A DNA stretch of 64,000 nucleotides from Paracoccus shanxieyensis (GTDB taxonomy: Bacteria > Pseudomonadota > Alphaproteobacteria > Rhodobacterales > Rhodobacteraceae), in the NCBI RefSeq assembly GCF_009711265.1, contig NZ_WMII01000011.1, positions 1 through 64,000 of the forward strand. Reading direction: 5' to 3'. How positions within the stretch are numbered: position 1 is the stretch's first letter; every line of letters begins with the position of its first letter. Below are positions 43,438 through 53,498 of the stretch, one piece after another. A program made the position numbers and the translations under genes. Under the pieces are notes generated by a model, which searched no databases, had not been told where the DNA came from, and saw only the letters and a program-made list of their open reading frames with translations.

Positions 43438-44286
43438 TCAGCGCGGCGCGGCGGCAAGAAGCCGCGCCAGCGCGCAGAACTCCTCAAGCCCGATTTCCTC
43501 GGCCCGCGCGGTCGGCGCGATGCCTGCCTCGGTCAGCAGATCCTCGATCTGCGGATGCAGCCCCTTCAAGGACGCCCGCAACATCTTGCGCCGCTGGTTG
43601 AACCCGGCGGCGACGACACGGTTCAGCACCTTCGCATCTGCCGGAAAGCGCGGCTCGGGCAGGGCGGTCAGATGCACCACGGCGGAATGGATCTTCGGCG
43701 CAGGCACGAAGGCCTCGGGCGGCAATGTCATCACGATCTTCGCGTCCGAGCGCCACTGCGCCAGCACCGCCAGCCGCCCATAGGCCTTGCCGCCGGGCTT
43801 TGCCACGATGCGTTCGGCCACTTCCTTCTGAAACATCAGCGTCAGCGACTGCCAGAAAGGCGGCCATTCGGCAGGGGTCAGCCAGCGGATCAGCAGTTCC
43901 GTGCCGACGTTATAAGGCAGGTTTGCCACGATGCGGATCGGCGGCGTCAGATGCGCCAAAGGGTCGATCTCCAGCGCGTCGCCATTGATGACATGCAGGC
44001 GACCCGGATAGAATTCGGCTATCTCGGCCAGCGCGGGCAGGGCGCGGGCGTCCTTTTCGATGGCCAGCACATGCCGCGCGCCCTCGGCCAGCAAGCCACG
44101 GGTCAGACCGCCGGGACCGGGGCCGACCTCGATCACGTCGCAGCCGGTCAGATCGCCCGCCGCCCGCGCGATCTTGGCGGTCAGGTTCAGGTCCAGCAGA
44201 AAGTTCTGGCCCAGCTGCTTCTTGGCGCGCAGTTCGTGACGCGCAATCACCTCGCGCAGCGGCGGCAGCCCGTCGATCGCACTCAT
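43438..44286 (-). CDS. rsmA: 16S rRNA dimethyladenosine transferase
   Basis: 282 residues. Signatures [40 protein letters not shown] and [16 protein letters not shown] (NLPYN catalytic motif) identify KsgA/RsmA, which dimethylates two adjacent adenosines in helix 45 of 16S rRNA. Last gene of the lptF to rsmA run; the start overlaps the pdxA stop by four bases. Its 3' end faces the DUF4167 gene with an 8-base gap. Confidence 0.97.
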   Translation of the reverse strand: MSAIDGLPPLREVIARHELRAKKQLGQNFLLDLNLTAKIARAAGDLTGCDVIEVGPGPGGLTRGLLAEGARHVLAIEKDARALPALAEIAEFYPGRLHVINGDALEIDPLAHLTPPIRIVANLPYNVGTELLIRWLTPAEWPPFWQSLTLMFQKEVAERIVAKPGGKAYGRLAVLAQWRSDAKIVMTLPPEAFVPAPKIHSAVVHLTALPEPRFPADAKVLNRVVAAGFNQRRKMLRASLKGLHPQIEDLLTEAGIAPTARAEEIGLEEFCALARLLAAAPR

Positions 44287-45251
44287 CGCCGCGCCGCCAT
44301 GTCATGCGCCATGCGCAGTGCCGCAATCACGCTGTCGGCATCGGCAATGCCCTGACCCGCGATGTCGAACGCCGTGCCATGATCGGGCGAGGTGCGCACG
44401 AAAGGCAGGCCCAGCGTCACATTGACCCCAGCCGAGAAATCCAGCGTCTTGATCGGGATCAGCGCCTGATCGTGATAGGCACACAGCGCCGCGTCATAGC
44501 GCGCCCGCGCGGCGGGATGAAACATCGTATCGGCGGGCAGGGGCCCGGCCAGATCAAACCCCTCGGCCCGCAGCCGGGCCACCAATGCCACCATCCAGTC
44601 GGTTTCCTCATGTCCCATGACGCCGTTTTCCCCGGCATGGGGGTTCAGCCCCGAAACGGCAATGCGCGGCGCGGCCAGCCCGAAATCGCGCCGCAAGGCC
44701 GCGTCGGTGATGCGGATCGCCTGCTCCAGCGCGGCAGGCGTGAACAGCCCCGGCACGTCGGACAGGGCGACATGAATGGTGACCGGCACGACGCGACACG
44801 GCGGCTGAACACTGGTCGAGGCCAGCATCATGACGACCGGCACATCGCCTGCCAGATGCGCCAGATATTCGGTATGACCGGGAAAGCCGAACCCGGCGCC
44901 GCGCTTCAGCGCCTCCTTGTTGATCGGCAGCGTGCAAATGCCGCCCGCCTGACCCCGGACGCAATGATCCACCGCCCGCGCAATCACGTCGATCACCGCT
45001 TGCGCATTGGCGGGACAGGGCTGGCCCGGAATGGCCGGGGCCGGGAAATCATGACGCAGCACCGCCAGCCGCCCCGGTGGCAAGGCCTCGTCAAGGGACG
45101 AAACCTCGACCCAATCGGTGCCTGCGGGCAGATGCCGGGGATCGCCCAGAAAGACGAAAGGCACGCCCGAGGCCAGCGCCTTCGGTGCCAGTTCGGGCCC
45201 GATCCCGGCAGGTTCGCCGCAGGTCAGAAGGATGGGGCGGGATGCGCTCAT
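44283..45251 (-). CDS. pdxA: 4-hydroxythreonine-4-phosphate dehydrogenase
   Basis: 322 residues from ATG 45251. [16 protein letters not shown] at the N-terminus, [20 protein letters not shown], and metal-binding [15 protein letters not shown] near residue 255 are PdxA hallmarks. It oxidises 4-phosphohydroxythreonine in the DXP-dependent branch of vitamin B6 synthesis. Conserved neighbour of surA and rsmA. A GC-rich intergenic repeat lies directly upstream. Confidence 0.96.
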   Translation of the reverse strand: MSASRPILLTCGEPAGIGPELAPKALASGVPFVFLGDPRHLPAGTDWVEVSSLDEALPPGRLAVLRHDFPAPAIPGQPCPANAQAVIDVIARAVDHCVRGQAGGICTLPINKEALKRGAGFGFPGHTEYLAHLAGDVPVVMMLASTSVQPPCRVVPVTIHVALSDVPGLFTPAALEQAIRITDAALRRDFGLAAPRIAVSGLNPHAGENGVMGHEETDWMVALVARLRAEGFDLAGPLPADTMFHPAARARYDAALCAYHDQALIPIKTLDFSAGVNVTLGLPFVRTSPDHGTAFDIAGQGIADADSVIAALRMAHDMAARR

Positions 45252-45252
45252 A

Positions 45253-45308
45253 TGTCCTTGTTTTCCAAATACCCTCGGGGGGTCCGGGGGGCGAAGCGCC
45301 CCCGGTCC
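45253..45308 (-). repeat. Interspersed GC-rich intergenic repeat, copy A
   Basis: TGTCCTTGTTTTCCAAATAC (45253-45272) is followed by CCTCGGGGGG and a palindromic run GGGGGGCGAAGCGCCCCCGG. Reverse-complement of the element at 53430-53492 gives the same head, TGTCCTTGTTTTGCAAATAC, with one difference in 20. The palindromic tails differ in sequence but keep the GC-rich stem, as in dispersed bacterial repeat families. It lies between surA-like and pdxA in the operon. Confidence 0.7.
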
Positions 45309-45325
45309 GCACCGGTTCAGGAGCG

Positions 45326-46612
45326 TTACGGCCTGCGGATGATCGCGTTCGCGCGCAGCTCGGCCAGATAGTTCTCGGCCGCCGCGCCGACCTTGCGGTT
45401 GAAGATCTGGTTGCGCACCGTATCGCGCGACGGCAGCGCATCGGGATTGGGCGCGCCGTCCTGCCCCTCGGGCGCGGCAGGGGTCTCGGGCGGATTGGCG
45501 ACCAGCGCGCCGCGGCGCGAACACAGCATCAGCAGATCGACCGCACCGCCATAGTTGATGACGGTGGTTTCATTATTGTCCAGCACCGCCAGACGGATCG
45601 CCTCGCCGGTCGGGATCTGGCCCTGCGACAGGGTTTGCCGCGTGATCCGGTCGGCGGGCAGGCTGCTGGTATTCGCGCTCAGCATGTCGCATGTGTCCGA
45701 GCTCGCGGCCAGCCGGGCCGCCTCATCGGGGGTGGCCACACGCACGCGCATGTAATCCAGCACCTGCTCGCGCGCGCCGGGGCGCAGCGTGCCTTGCGTG
45801 TCGCGCAGGAAGAACAGCACGACCGCGCCTTGCACCTGCAAGGGCTGGCTGATCTGGCCGGGCTGCATCTGCAGAAGGATCGGCCGCAACGAAGGCGGCA
45901 GATTGGCCAGCGCGGTGGTCGGCAGACGACCGCCATTCTGCGCCGAGGGCGTCGCCGAATGCTGGCGCGCGAAGGCGGCGAAATCGGCCTCGGTGCGGGT
46001 GCGGGCGACGATGTCCTCGGCCAGCGCCATGGCCTGCGCCTCCTGCCCGGCAGGCGCGGGGATGATCAGTTCGGACAGGGACACGGCGGTGACGCGCGGC
46101 GTCTCGACGATCTTCTGCATTTCCTGATCGACCTCGGCATCCGACACATCGACCATGCCGATGATGCGCTGCCGGATGAATTCGCGCCACACGATGCCCG
46201 AGGTCACGAAATCCTCGAAGGTCTGGCGATCGACACCGCTTTGCCCCAGCATCTGCGTGAACTGATCGACGCCCATATTGCCGCGGGCGGCAAATTCCTC
46301 CAGCCCGGTATTGATCTGTTCCTCGCTGGCCGAAACCCCGACCTGACGCGCGGCAAAGGCGCGCAGCCGGTCGTCGATCAGTTCCTTTTCGGCGGCGGCG
46401 CGGCTGGTATCGGGCGCGCGCAGGATCTGCAGAAAGCGCATGCGCTGCTCGACCTCATAGCGGGTCACGGCGCGGTCGTTCACATAGACCACGGGCTGAA
46501 ACAGGTTCGACGATTGCGCCTGCGCCGCCTGCGGCCCAAGGCCCGGCATCGGAGCCGCCGCCACGCCCGCCAGCATCGCGGCTGCTGCCGCCCCCAGAAG
46601 AATTTGCCGCAT
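45326..46612 (-). CDS. surA: SurA-like periplasmic chaperone/peptidyl-prolyl isomerase
   Basis: 428 residues from ATG 46612. Signal peptide MRQILLGAAAAAMLAGVAAA. The N-domain (VVYVNDRAVTRYEVEQRMRF) is followed by one parvulin-like domain (VSLSELIIPAPAGQEAQAMA, FAAFARQHSATPSAQNGGRL). SurA of enterobacteria has two; one is typical of alphaproteobacteria. It escorts outer-membrane proteins such as LptD, whose gene is directly upstream. The order lptD-surA-pdxA-rsmA supports the name. Confidence 0.9.
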   Translation of the reverse strand: MRQILLGAAAAAMLAGVAAAPMPGLGPQAAQAQSSNLFQPVVYVNDRAVTRYEVEQRMRFLQILRAPDTSRAAAEKELIDDRLRAFAARQVGVSASEEQINTGLEEFAARGNMGVDQFTQMLGQSGVDRQTFEDFVTSGIVWREFIRQRIIGMVDVSDAEVDQEMQKIVETPRVTAVSLSELIIPAPAGQEAQAMALAEDIVARTRTEADFAAFARQHSATPSAQNGGRLPTTALANLPPSLRPILLQMQPGQISQPLQVQGAVVLFFLRDTQGTLRPGAREQVLDYMRVRVATPDEAARLAASSDTCDMLSANTSSLPADRITRQTLSQGQIPTGEAIRLAVLDNNETTVINYGGAVDLLMLCSRRGALVANPPETPAAPEGQDGAPNPDALPSRDTVRNQIFNRKVGAAAENYLAELRANAIIRRP

Positions 46613-46646
46613 CAACTGCCTCGTCGTCCTGTCGTTTCGCGCGACC

Positions 46647-49043
46647 TTAGCGCAGGCATGCGCGGCGCGCCACCGTCCGCTGCGGGTCGCTTTGCTGCCG
46701 GCCAAATCCGCCCAGCCGGATGCCCAGATCGAAACTGGTATCGGCGCGCAGATTGTCGCTGTCGCTGAAGCGGCGCTTCACGGCCATTTCCACGGTCACG
46801 CATTCATTGCGATATTCCAGCCCCAGCTCGGCCTTCTGCGCGCGGTCGGCGCTGAAATCGTAGCGCGTCTCGGCGGTGGCCCACCAGCCGTCGCGGATCT
46901 GCCAGCCCGCCACCGTGGTCAGTTCCGAAACGTTCTGCGGCCGGTCTTCGCCCTCGTCGGAATCCAGCCACAGATAGCCTGCCGAAAGTTGCAGCCCCGG
47001 CTTCAGCCAGCCCAGCCGCAATTCGTTGCGGCTGACCGAAAAGCTGTCATCGAACAGCGCCCGATTGACGATCGCCAGCCCGTTCGAGCCCTGATAATTC
47101 GCCGACAGCAACCAGTCCGAGCTTTTGCCCGCCAGCGGCCCGCTGTTTCCGAACGCATCATCCGTGCGCGACCGCAGCACGCGCCCGGCGGTCAGACCGA
47201 CCGACCAGCCCGCCGGGTCGATCCGGGTCCAGCCCAGCCCCAGATTGGCCCGCAACCCCGATTCGCGCGCGTCCCAGCCGGGAAAGCGGTTCAGCGAATA
47301 CAGATTGCCCTCGTCGAATTCGATCAGATAGCTGTCCTCGTTCGGGACCTCGTCCTCGGCGTCACGCTCGGGCGACCAGATGATCTGGGCCACCGGCTCG
47401 ACGATATGGGTCACACCATTGGTGTGGCGGGCAAAGGGCCAGCGCAGTTCCGTGGCGATGGTCGGATCGGCGCGGGCGACCCATTCCTCGTAATTGCTGT
47501 CCTGATTGATGTTGTAGAAATCGGCATTCAGCCGCGTCTCCACCGCCCCCAGCATGCCCAAGGGCAGGATCTCATTGCGCCGCCAGCCCACCGCGACCGA
47601 GCCGCGCGCCATGTCGCGCCCCAGCACATCCTGCCCCGAGGACCGGCGATGCGCATGCAGCGACCATTCCAGCTCGGCGATGCCGCCGATGCGGTCCGGG
47701 CTCCAGCGGCGCTGCCACAGCGCATCGGCCACGACCGAGGGCGTGATGTCGTCGGGTTCGTCGTCGCGCAGCGATTCGTAATTGCCGATGCGCGCGGTCA
47801 GCATCCGGTCGCGGCGCACGCGGTCCAGCGTGATGCCGCTCCACAGCCGGTCGGCATCGCTGATATCGTAATCCAGCAGATAGGCGCGGTTGGTCGCCAT
47901 CTGCAACTGAATGCCCAGCTGATAGCCGCGCGGCAGTTCGAACCGGGCCGCGCCGAACAGATAGCCGCGCGTGTCGCCTTGCTGGATGTCGTCGCGGCTC
48001 AGCGCGCCGTTCCATTCCATCGCGCCATTGCGGACGGCCTGCCGATAGCGCAGTTCCAGCGTTCTTGTGCGCGAGGCCGAGACATAGGGCGTCACCGTCA
48101 GGTCGGCGTGATCGCCCAGCGTGATGAAATAGGGCAGCTTGATGCCCAGCCCCAGCCCCGAGGTCGTGCGGAATTGCGGGCGCAAAAAGCCCGTCATGCG
48201 GTCCACGGTCGGGTCGGGCGCGGTCAGCCAGGGCAGGCTGGCCACCGGCACGCCAAAGGCGCGAAGCTGCGGCTGGTCGAAATGCAATTGCCGGGTTTCG
48301 GCGTCATGGGTGATCGAGCGGGCGCGGATTTCCCACAGCGGCACGGGATTGCTGGCGCAGACCTGACAGCTTGAGGCGACCACATTCTGCATCGTGGTGA
48401 TGCGGCCATTGTCGCGACGCTCCATCTGGCGGGCGGCAAGCTGCATCTCGCGGGCAAGGACCAGCCGCGCACCGCGCAGGATGCCGTCCTGCAGGTTCGG
48501 ATCAAGCTGGGCGCTGTCGGCGATCACGATGGTTTCATCGCGCTGGTCGCGCATGGCGGGTTCGGTCAGGTGGATCGGCCCTTCGATCACCGCGCCGCCG
48601 GTCCGGTTGTCATAGACCACGCGCGACGCGACCAGTCGCGCGCCGCGATACCAGATCACCACACCGCCCGATGCCGTCAGCTTGTCATCCGCCGACAGCG
48701 TGACCTGATCGGCCAGCAGTGTCGCGGGGCTGCCCTGATCGGGGCTGTCGATCCGGGGGCTGGGCGCAATCGCGACGCCCGATCCGCCCGACGAAACGGC
48801 GGGCGTATGCGAGGCCTCGGTCCCGTCGGCAAAGCGTTCGTTGCCGTCAAGGTTTTCGGTGGGCGCCAAAGCCGGGGCCGCACCCGCGCCGGTCAGAAAA
48901 CCGTCGCCATCCTGTGTATAGACCGGCAGCGTCTGGCCGTCGGCGGTCAGGCTTTGCGCCAGCGCGGCGGCTGGTGCGATCAGCGCGGTCGCGGCCGTCA
49001 GGGCCGCCACACGCCATGCGAAATTCATCTTGCCCGCCGCCAT
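46647..49043 (-). CDS. lptD: LPS-assembly outer membrane protein LptD
   Basis: 798 residues from ATG 49043 (GGAGGAC upstream; a second ATG at 49028 gives 793). Signal peptide ending ALAQS. N-terminal jelly-roll with LTADGQTLPVYTQDGD and the OstA-type part DQVTLSADDKLTASGGVVIW, YRGARLVASRVVYDNRTGG. The C-terminal 500 residues form the beta-barrel. Cysteines at SSCQVC and near the C-terminus (NECVTV, ACLR) could form the inter-domain disulfides that activate LptD. It inserts LPS into the outer leaflet. The gene is followed by surA and preceded by lptF-lptG. Confidence 0.95.
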   Translation of the reverse strand: MAAGKMNFAWRVAALTAATALIAPAAALAQSLTADGQTLPVYTQDGDGFLTGAGAAPALAPTENLDGNERFADGTEASHTPAVSSGGSGVAIAPSPRIDSPDQGSPATLLADQVTLSADDKLTASGGVVIWYRGARLVASRVVYDNRTGGAVIEGPIHLTEPAMRDQRDETIVIADSAQLDPNLQDGILRGARLVLAREMQLAARQMERRDNGRITTMQNVVASSCQVCASNPVPLWEIRARSITHDAETRQLHFDQPQLRAFGVPVASLPWLTAPDPTVDRMTGFLRPQFRTTSGLGLGIKLPYFITLGDHADLTVTPYVSASRTRTLELRYRQAVRNGAMEWNGALSRDDIQQGDTRGYLFGAARFELPRGYQLGIQLQMATNRAYLLDYDISDADRLWSGITLDRVRRDRMLTARIGNYESLRDDEPDDITPSVVADALWQRRWSPDRIGGIAELEWSLHAHRRSSGQDVLGRDMARGSVAVGWRRNEILPLGMLGAVETRLNADFYNINQDSNYEEWVARADPTIATELRWPFARHTNGVTHIVEPVAQIIWSPERDAEDEVPNEDSYLIEFDEGNLYSLNRFPGWDARESGLRANLGLGWTRIDPAGWSVGLTAGRVLRSRTDDAFGNSGPLAGKSSDWLLSANYQGSNGLAIVNRALFDDSFSVSRNELRLGWLKPGLQLSAGYLWLDSDEGEDRPQNVSELTTVAGWQIRDGWWATAETRYDFSADRAQKAELGLEYRNECVTVEMAVKRRFSDSDNLRADTSFDLGIRLGGFGRQQSDPQRTVARRACLR

Positions 49044-49045
49044 TC

Positions 49046-50167
49046 CTAGCCGTCCTCCAGCCGCAGCAATGCCCCAAAGGCGAAGAGCAGCGCCACGATG
49101 GGCGGCGCCCATCCGGCCAGTGCCGGAGGAATGCCGCCATTTTCACCCAAGACCTGCGTCAGATTGCGCAGGAAGAACAGACCGATGCCGCAGCCGAACG
49201 CGCCCAGGACCAGCATGCCCATTTTCCGCCCGCGCATGTGCCGCATGGTGAAGGCGGCGGCAATCGCGATCATCGCGGCCATCAGCAGCGGCCGGGCCAG
49301 TTCCATCTGGAACCAGACCTTGTGGCGCTGCGCCGAAAAGCCCGCGCGCTCCAGCCCCTTGATAAAGGCGGGAAGTTGCCAGATCGGGATCGCCTCGGGG
49401 CGGCCGAAGCTGTCGCGGATGCGGGCGGCGGTCAGATCGGTGGGCAGGTCCAGCGAATCGAAGCTGCGGGCCATGGCTTCCGGGTTGACCTCGGTCAGCG
49501 GCCATTCCTTGACGCGGCGCAATTGCCACGCGCCATCGGCCAGCCGCGCCTCGGCGGCGTCGATGCGTCGGGCGGGGCCCTGATCGGGCGCAAAGATCAT
49601 GAAGGTCGCGTCGTAAAGCGTGGTCGCATCCGGGCTGGCGCGGCTGGCGCGGATCACGACCTGCCCCAGCGTCTCATGGCCTTGGGCATCGCGGGTGCGC
49701 AGCGCCTGACGCAGCCAGACGGCATCCTCGCCCAGACTGACGGTCTGGCCGCCATCGCTTTGGATGCGGGCCACGGCGGCGTCATAGCGTTTGGCGGTGG
49801 CGGCGACCATCGGGTTCAGGACGGCCACGCAGACGACACCCACCAGCGCCGCCGTGACCGCAGGCGCTGCCAGCACCCGCAGGCCAGACCGGCCCGAGGC
49901 CCGGATCGCCACCAGTTCGGAACTGCGCGACAGGTTCAGAAACAGCGCGATCCCCGACAGCACGGTAATCAGCGGCAGGATGGAATAGAACGCGCTGGTG
50001 ATGTTCAGCGCCGACAGCCCCGCCGCGCCGGTCAGGCCGATGCCTTCATCGGAAAAGCGGCGGATCTGCTCGACGATGTCGATCAGGAACAGGATGGCCG
50101 CAAAGATGGCGGCGATCATCAGGAACAGCCGCAAAAAGCGGCGCGCGACATAGGCGGACAGGATCAT
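49046..50167 (-). CDS. lptG: LPS export permease LptG
   Basis: 373 residues from ATG 50167. Membrane segments near the start (FLRLFLMIAAIFAAILFLID) and at the end (LVLGAFGCGIGLFFLRNL, GWAPPIVALLFAFGALLRL), with a periplasmic jelly-roll domain between. SGRSGLRVLAAPAV is part of the coupling helix that meets LptB. It forms the inner-membrane ABC permease with LptF. Overlaps lptF by four bases (ATGA). Confidence 0.94.
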   Translation of the reverse strand: MILSAYVARRFLRLFLMIAAIFAAILFLIDIVEQIRRFSDEGIGLTGAAGLSALNITSAFYSILPLITVLSGIALFLNLSRSSELVAIRASGRSGLRVLAAPAVTAALVGVVCVAVLNPMVAATAKRYDAAVARIQSDGGQTVSLGEDAVWLRQALRTRDAQGHETLGQVVIRASRASPDATTLYDATFMIFAPDQGPARRIDAAEARLADGAWQLRRVKEWPLTEVNPEAMARSFDSLDLPTDLTAARIRDSFGRPEAIPIWQLPAFIKGLERAGFSAQRHKVWFQMELARPLLMAAMIAIAAAFTMRHMRGRKMGMLVLGAFGCGIGLFFLRNLTQVLGENGGIPPALAGWAPPIVALLFAFGALLRLEDG

Positions 50168-51324
50168 GGCTGTCCCTCGGTTGGGGCGGCGGCGGCGTCT
50201 GTGGCGGTCGTGCCGCCCCGCAGCCGCCGGGGCCGGGCCGCAAGCCACAGAACGCCCGCGCAGATCAGCCCGCCAATGGCCGAGGGCAGATAGATCAGCG
50301 GCCAGCGCCCGGCATCCTGCGCCACCTGATTTTCCGCAGCCGTCTGCAGGAATTGCACGAAGATCAGCGCCATGACCGCCCAGATCACCTGTCGCCAGAC
50401 CCCGAACCGGCTGAAGCCGCCCAGCAGCAGCATGGCAAAGCCCAGAAGCGCCGCGACCGGGGCCTGCAGCGGTTTCGACAGCCGCTCATGCGCCTCGGCC
50501 CGCGCCTTGTCGGGGGTCGAGCCGGTGGCGGCCATCAGTTCGGCATCCGGGCGCAGCAGCCGCCATGTCGAATAGGCGCGGATGTCGCGCTTGCGGTTGC
50601 CGTCGCTGCTGACCAGCGATGTCATGTCATAGGCCAGTTCGTCGAAGCGCGTGACCGACAGGCGCTGCTGGCCGCTGGCCCCGCGCAGGTTCTGCGCCAT
50701 GCCCTGCATCATCACCAGACGCGGCCCGGCATCGGTGCGCACCACCAGCGCCTCGGTCGCGGTATAGGTCGTCTGGTTCGTGGGATTGCGCGCGTCCTCA
50801 AGAAAGAAATCCAGCAGGCGGCCATCGGGCGCGATGTCGCGGATATACAGCGTGACGCCATCCACAGGGTATTGAAATGTGCCCGCCCGCAGGAATTGCG
50901 CGGTGACGTTCTGCGCGATCTCGGCCTGCCGGTCGGTCAGGCGGGCGCGGGCCAAAGGCACCAGCGCATGGACCAGCAGCGCCACCATCAGCGCGACGAC
51001 GACGCCGAACATCAGCACCGGCCGCGCCAGCCGCCAGGGCGAGACGCCCGCGGCCTGCATCGCCACCAGTTCGGATTCCGAGGCCAGCCGGTTCGTGCCA
51101 TAGGCGCTGGCCGCGAATGCCGCGATGGGCAGCACCACCGAAATCACCAAGGGCAGCGTCAGCGCGGTGAATTCCAGCACCACCAGCGCGGTCTGCCCAT
51201 CCGAGATCAGCTGCTCGAACAGCGAAACTGCCCGGTTGATCCAATAGACCGAGACAAGCACCAGCCCGAAGAACCCGAACAATGTCAGGAGCTGGGACAG
51301 GATATAGCGGTCGATCCGGGGCAT
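50164..51324 (-). CDS. lptF: LPS export permease LptF
   Basis: 386 residues from ATG 51324 (AAGG six bases upstream); a TTG five codons earlier is less likely. Begins MPRIDRYILSQLLTLFGFFG with the first membrane helix, VVLPIAAFAASAYGTNRLAS and ESELVAMQAAGVSPWRLARP being the conserved cytoplasmic coupling segment, and GFAMLLLGGFSRFGVWRQVI with further helices. Partner of LptG. First gene of the lptF-lptG-lptD-surA-pdxA-rsmA operon; a divergent promoter region with pepA spans 51325-51455. Confidence 0.94.
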   Translation of the reverse strand: MPRIDRYILSQLLTLFGFFGLVLVSVYWINRAVSLFEQLISDGQTALVVLEFTALTLPLVISVVLPIAAFAASAYGTNRLASESELVAMQAAGVSPWRLARPVLMFGVVVALMVALLVHALVPLARARLTDRQAEIAQNVTAQFLRAGTFQYPVDGVTLYIRDIAPDGRLLDFFLEDARNPTNQTTYTATEALVVRTDAGPRLVMMQGMAQNLRGASGQQRLSVTRFDELAYDMTSLVSSDGNRKRDIRAYSTWRLLRPDAELMAATGSTPDKARAEAHERLSKPLQAPVAALLGFAMLLLGGFSRFGVWRQVIWAVMALIFVQFLQTAAENQVAQDAGRWPLIYLPSAIGGLICAGVLWLAARPRRLRGGTTATDAAAAPTEGQP

Positions 51325-51455
51325 GGGTGCCTTCGCCAAGGGCTGAATGCAGCTTGCTTAGCCCGTCGGTCGGGATTGGGGAAGCCCTGCCTCTGGTCAA
51401 GCGGCGGTTGCATGACTAGTTTTCGCCGAAACGGATCAATGCGGAGCGCGCGATC

Positions 51456-52955
51456 ATGACCCAGCCGGTCGAAATCTCATTCATGTCCACCGAAACCGAG
51501 GGGCTTGCCGCGCGCAAGGGCCGCATCGCCATTCTGGTGGCCGACACCGGGCGTCTGCCCGGCGGCCTGCCGCGCCCCGCCCGCGAGGCGGTGCAGCGCG
51601 CGCTGGATTCGGATGCGTGGAAGGGCGTGAAGCCGGGCCGGGCACTGGAACTGGCCTTTCCCGCCGGGATGGCGGCGGATGCGCTGCAACTGGTGTCGCT
51701 GCCGCGCCGCACCGATGTCGCGACCGCGCGCAAGGCCGGGTCTGCCATCGGCGCGAAGCTGGGCAAGACCGACCTGACGGTGCTGGCGGGCGATCAGAAG
51801 CTGGCCGCCGAGGTGGCTTTGGGGCTGGCGCTGCGGGCCTATGATTTCTCAGCCTACAAGACGCAGAAATCCAAGACGGCCGATGATGCTGCGGCGGGGG
51901 CCGACGCCGCGCCCGCCACCCGGCGCGTCAGCTTCATGCACAAGGATCCCGAGGCGCTGGCCCGCGATGCCGAAAGCGGTGCCGCCGTGGCCGAGGGCGT
52001 GTTCTTCACCCGCGATCTGGTCAGCGAGCCTGCGAACGTCCTGACCACCAGCGATTTCGCCGACCGCCTGCTGGCCATGCAGGAGCTGGGCCTTGAGGTC
52101 GAGGTGCTGGAGGAGGACGCGCTGGCCAAGCTGGGAATGCGCGCGCTTCTGGGCGTGGGGCAGGGCTCGGAAACGCCCTCGAAGGTGGTGGTCATGCGCT
52201 GGATGGGCGGCGGCGATGAGGCGCCCCTGGCGCTGGTCGGCAAGGGCGTGGTCTTCGACACCGGCGGCATCTCGATCAAGCCCGCCGCGGGCATGGAAGA
52301 GATGACGATGGACATGGGCGGCGCGGGCGTGGTCGCGGGCGTCATGCGCACGCTGGCGCTGCGCCGTGCCAAGGCCAATGTCGTCGGTCTGGTCGGTCTG
52401 GTCGAGAACATGCCCGACGGCAAGGCGCAGCGGCCCGGCGATATCGTCAAGTCGATGAAGGGCGACACGATCGAGATCATCAACACCGATGCCGAGGGCC
52501 GTCTGGTTCTGGCCGATGTGCTTTGGTATGCGCAGGAACGCTTTGCGCCGAAGGCCGTCGTGGATCTGGCGACGCTGACCGGCGCGGTCATCATCGCGCT
52601 GGGGCATGACAATGCCGGCGTCTTTTCCAATGACGATGCCTTTGCCGGTCAGTTCCTTGCGGCGGCCAAGGCCGAGGGCGAGGGCGCGTGGCGGCTGCCT
52701 TTGGGGCCGGGCTATCAGGATCTGATCAAGTCGCGCCTTGCCGATATCAAGAATACCGGCGGCCGCTCGGCGGGGTCGATCACGGCGGCGGAATTCCTGC
52801 ATTGCTTCATCAAGGACGGCACGCCGTGGATCCATCTGGACATTGCGGGCGTGGCCTTGCCGCCGGGCGAGACGGCGCTTGCGCCAAAAGGCGCGACCGG
52901 CTGGGGCGTGATGGCGCTGGACCGGCTGGTGCGCGACCGCTTTGAGCAGGGCTGA
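51456..52955 (+). CDS. pepA: Leucyl aminopeptidase
   Basis: 499 residues from ATG 51456. N-terminal alpha/beta domain, then catalytic domain with metal ligands in GKGVVFDTGGISIKPAAGME (Lys/Asp), MDMGGAGVVAGVMRTLAL, and the M17 hallmark NTDAEGRLVLADVLWYA. Hexameric, uses two metal ions to release N-terminal residues from peptides; some homologues also bind DNA. It abuts holC (overlap of one base). Confidence 0.97.
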   Translation: MTQPVEISFMSTETEGLAARKGRIAILVADTGRLPGGLPRPAREAVQRALDSDAWKGVKPGRALELAFPAGMAADALQLVSLPRRTDVATARKAGSAIGAKLGKTDLTVLAGDQKLAAEVALGLALRAYDFSAYKTQKSKTADDAAAGADAAPATRRVSFMHKDPEALARDAESGAAVAEGVFFTRDLVSEPANVLTTSDFADRLLAMQELGLEVEVLEEDALAKLGMRALLGVGQGSETPSKVVVMRWMGGGDEAPLALVGKGVVFDTGGISIKPAAGMEEMTMDMGGAGVVAGVMRTLALRRAKANVVGLVGLVENMPDGKAQRPGDIVKSMKGDTIEIINTDAEGRLVLADVLWYAQERFAPKAVVDLATLTGAVIIALGHDNAGVFSNDDAFAGQFLAAAKAEGEGAWRLPLGPGYQDLIKSRLADIKNTGGRSAGSITAAEFLHCFIKDGTPWIHLDIAGVALPPGETALAPKGATGWGVMALDRLVRDRFEQG

Positions 52956-53404
52956 TGGGGTCTGTCCTGTTCTATCACCTGACGCGGTCTGGCCCGCGCG
53001 CGCTTTTGCCGATGCTGATCGGCAAAAGCCTGCAGGCGGGCTGGCCTGTCGAGGTCCGGGGCAGGGACCGCGCCCGTCAGGTCGCGCTGGACGAGGCGCT
53101 GTGGCTGGGCGAGGGCTTCCTACCGCACGGGCTGGCCGGAGGCGCGCATGATGCGCGTCAGCCGGTTCTGCTGACCATCGAGGGGCAGGCGGCGGAAAAC
53201 CAGCCGCGCTGCCTGATGGTTCTGGACGGGGCCGAGATCACCGGCACCGAATGCGATGCGCTGGACCGCGCCTGCATCCTGTTCGACGGCAACGATCCCG
53301 AGGCGCTGGACCGCGCCCGCACGCAATGGCGGGCCATGAAGGCGCATGGCGTTGCCGCCGAATACTGGTCCGAGGAAAGCGGGCGCTGGGAGCGCAAGCA
53401 GTAA
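52955..53404 (+). CDS. holC: DNA polymerase III chi subunit
   Basis: 149 residues from ATG 52955, overlapping the pepA stop. MGSVLFYHLTRSGPRALLPM, LIGKSLQAGWPVEVRGRDRA, LDEALWLGEGFLPHGLAGGA and QPVLLTIEGQAAENQPRCLM are the HolC pattern. It links the clamp loader to single-stranded-DNA-binding protein. The pepA-holC pair is conserved in alphaproteobacteria. Confidence 0.93.
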   Translation: MGSVLFYHLTRSGPRALLPMLIGKSLQAGWPVEVRGRDRARQVALDEALWLGEGFLPHGLAGGAHDARQPVLLTIEGQAAENQPRCLMVLDGAEITGTECDALDRACILFDGNDPEALDRARTQWRAMKAHGVAAEYWSEESGRWERKQ

Positions 53405-53429
53405 GGCGCGGGCGTCGGGCCTGTGTCAG

Positions 53430-53492
53430 GGGGCTCTGCCCCCCGCCCCGGCAGGCCGGGGCGTCCCCCGGGGTATTTGCAAAACAAGGACA
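53430..53492 (+). repeat. Interspersed GC-rich intergenic repeat, copy B
   Basis: GGGGCTCTGCCCCCCG, GGCAGGCCGGGGCG, then CCCCCGGGGTATTTGCAAAA and CAAGGACA. It is the reverse orientation of the element at 45253, sharing the TATTTGCAAAACAAGGACA end. Between the ends of holC and the convergent protease gene, where the GC-rich stems could stop transcription from both sides. Confidence 0.65.
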
Positions 53493-53498
53493 GCCCGT

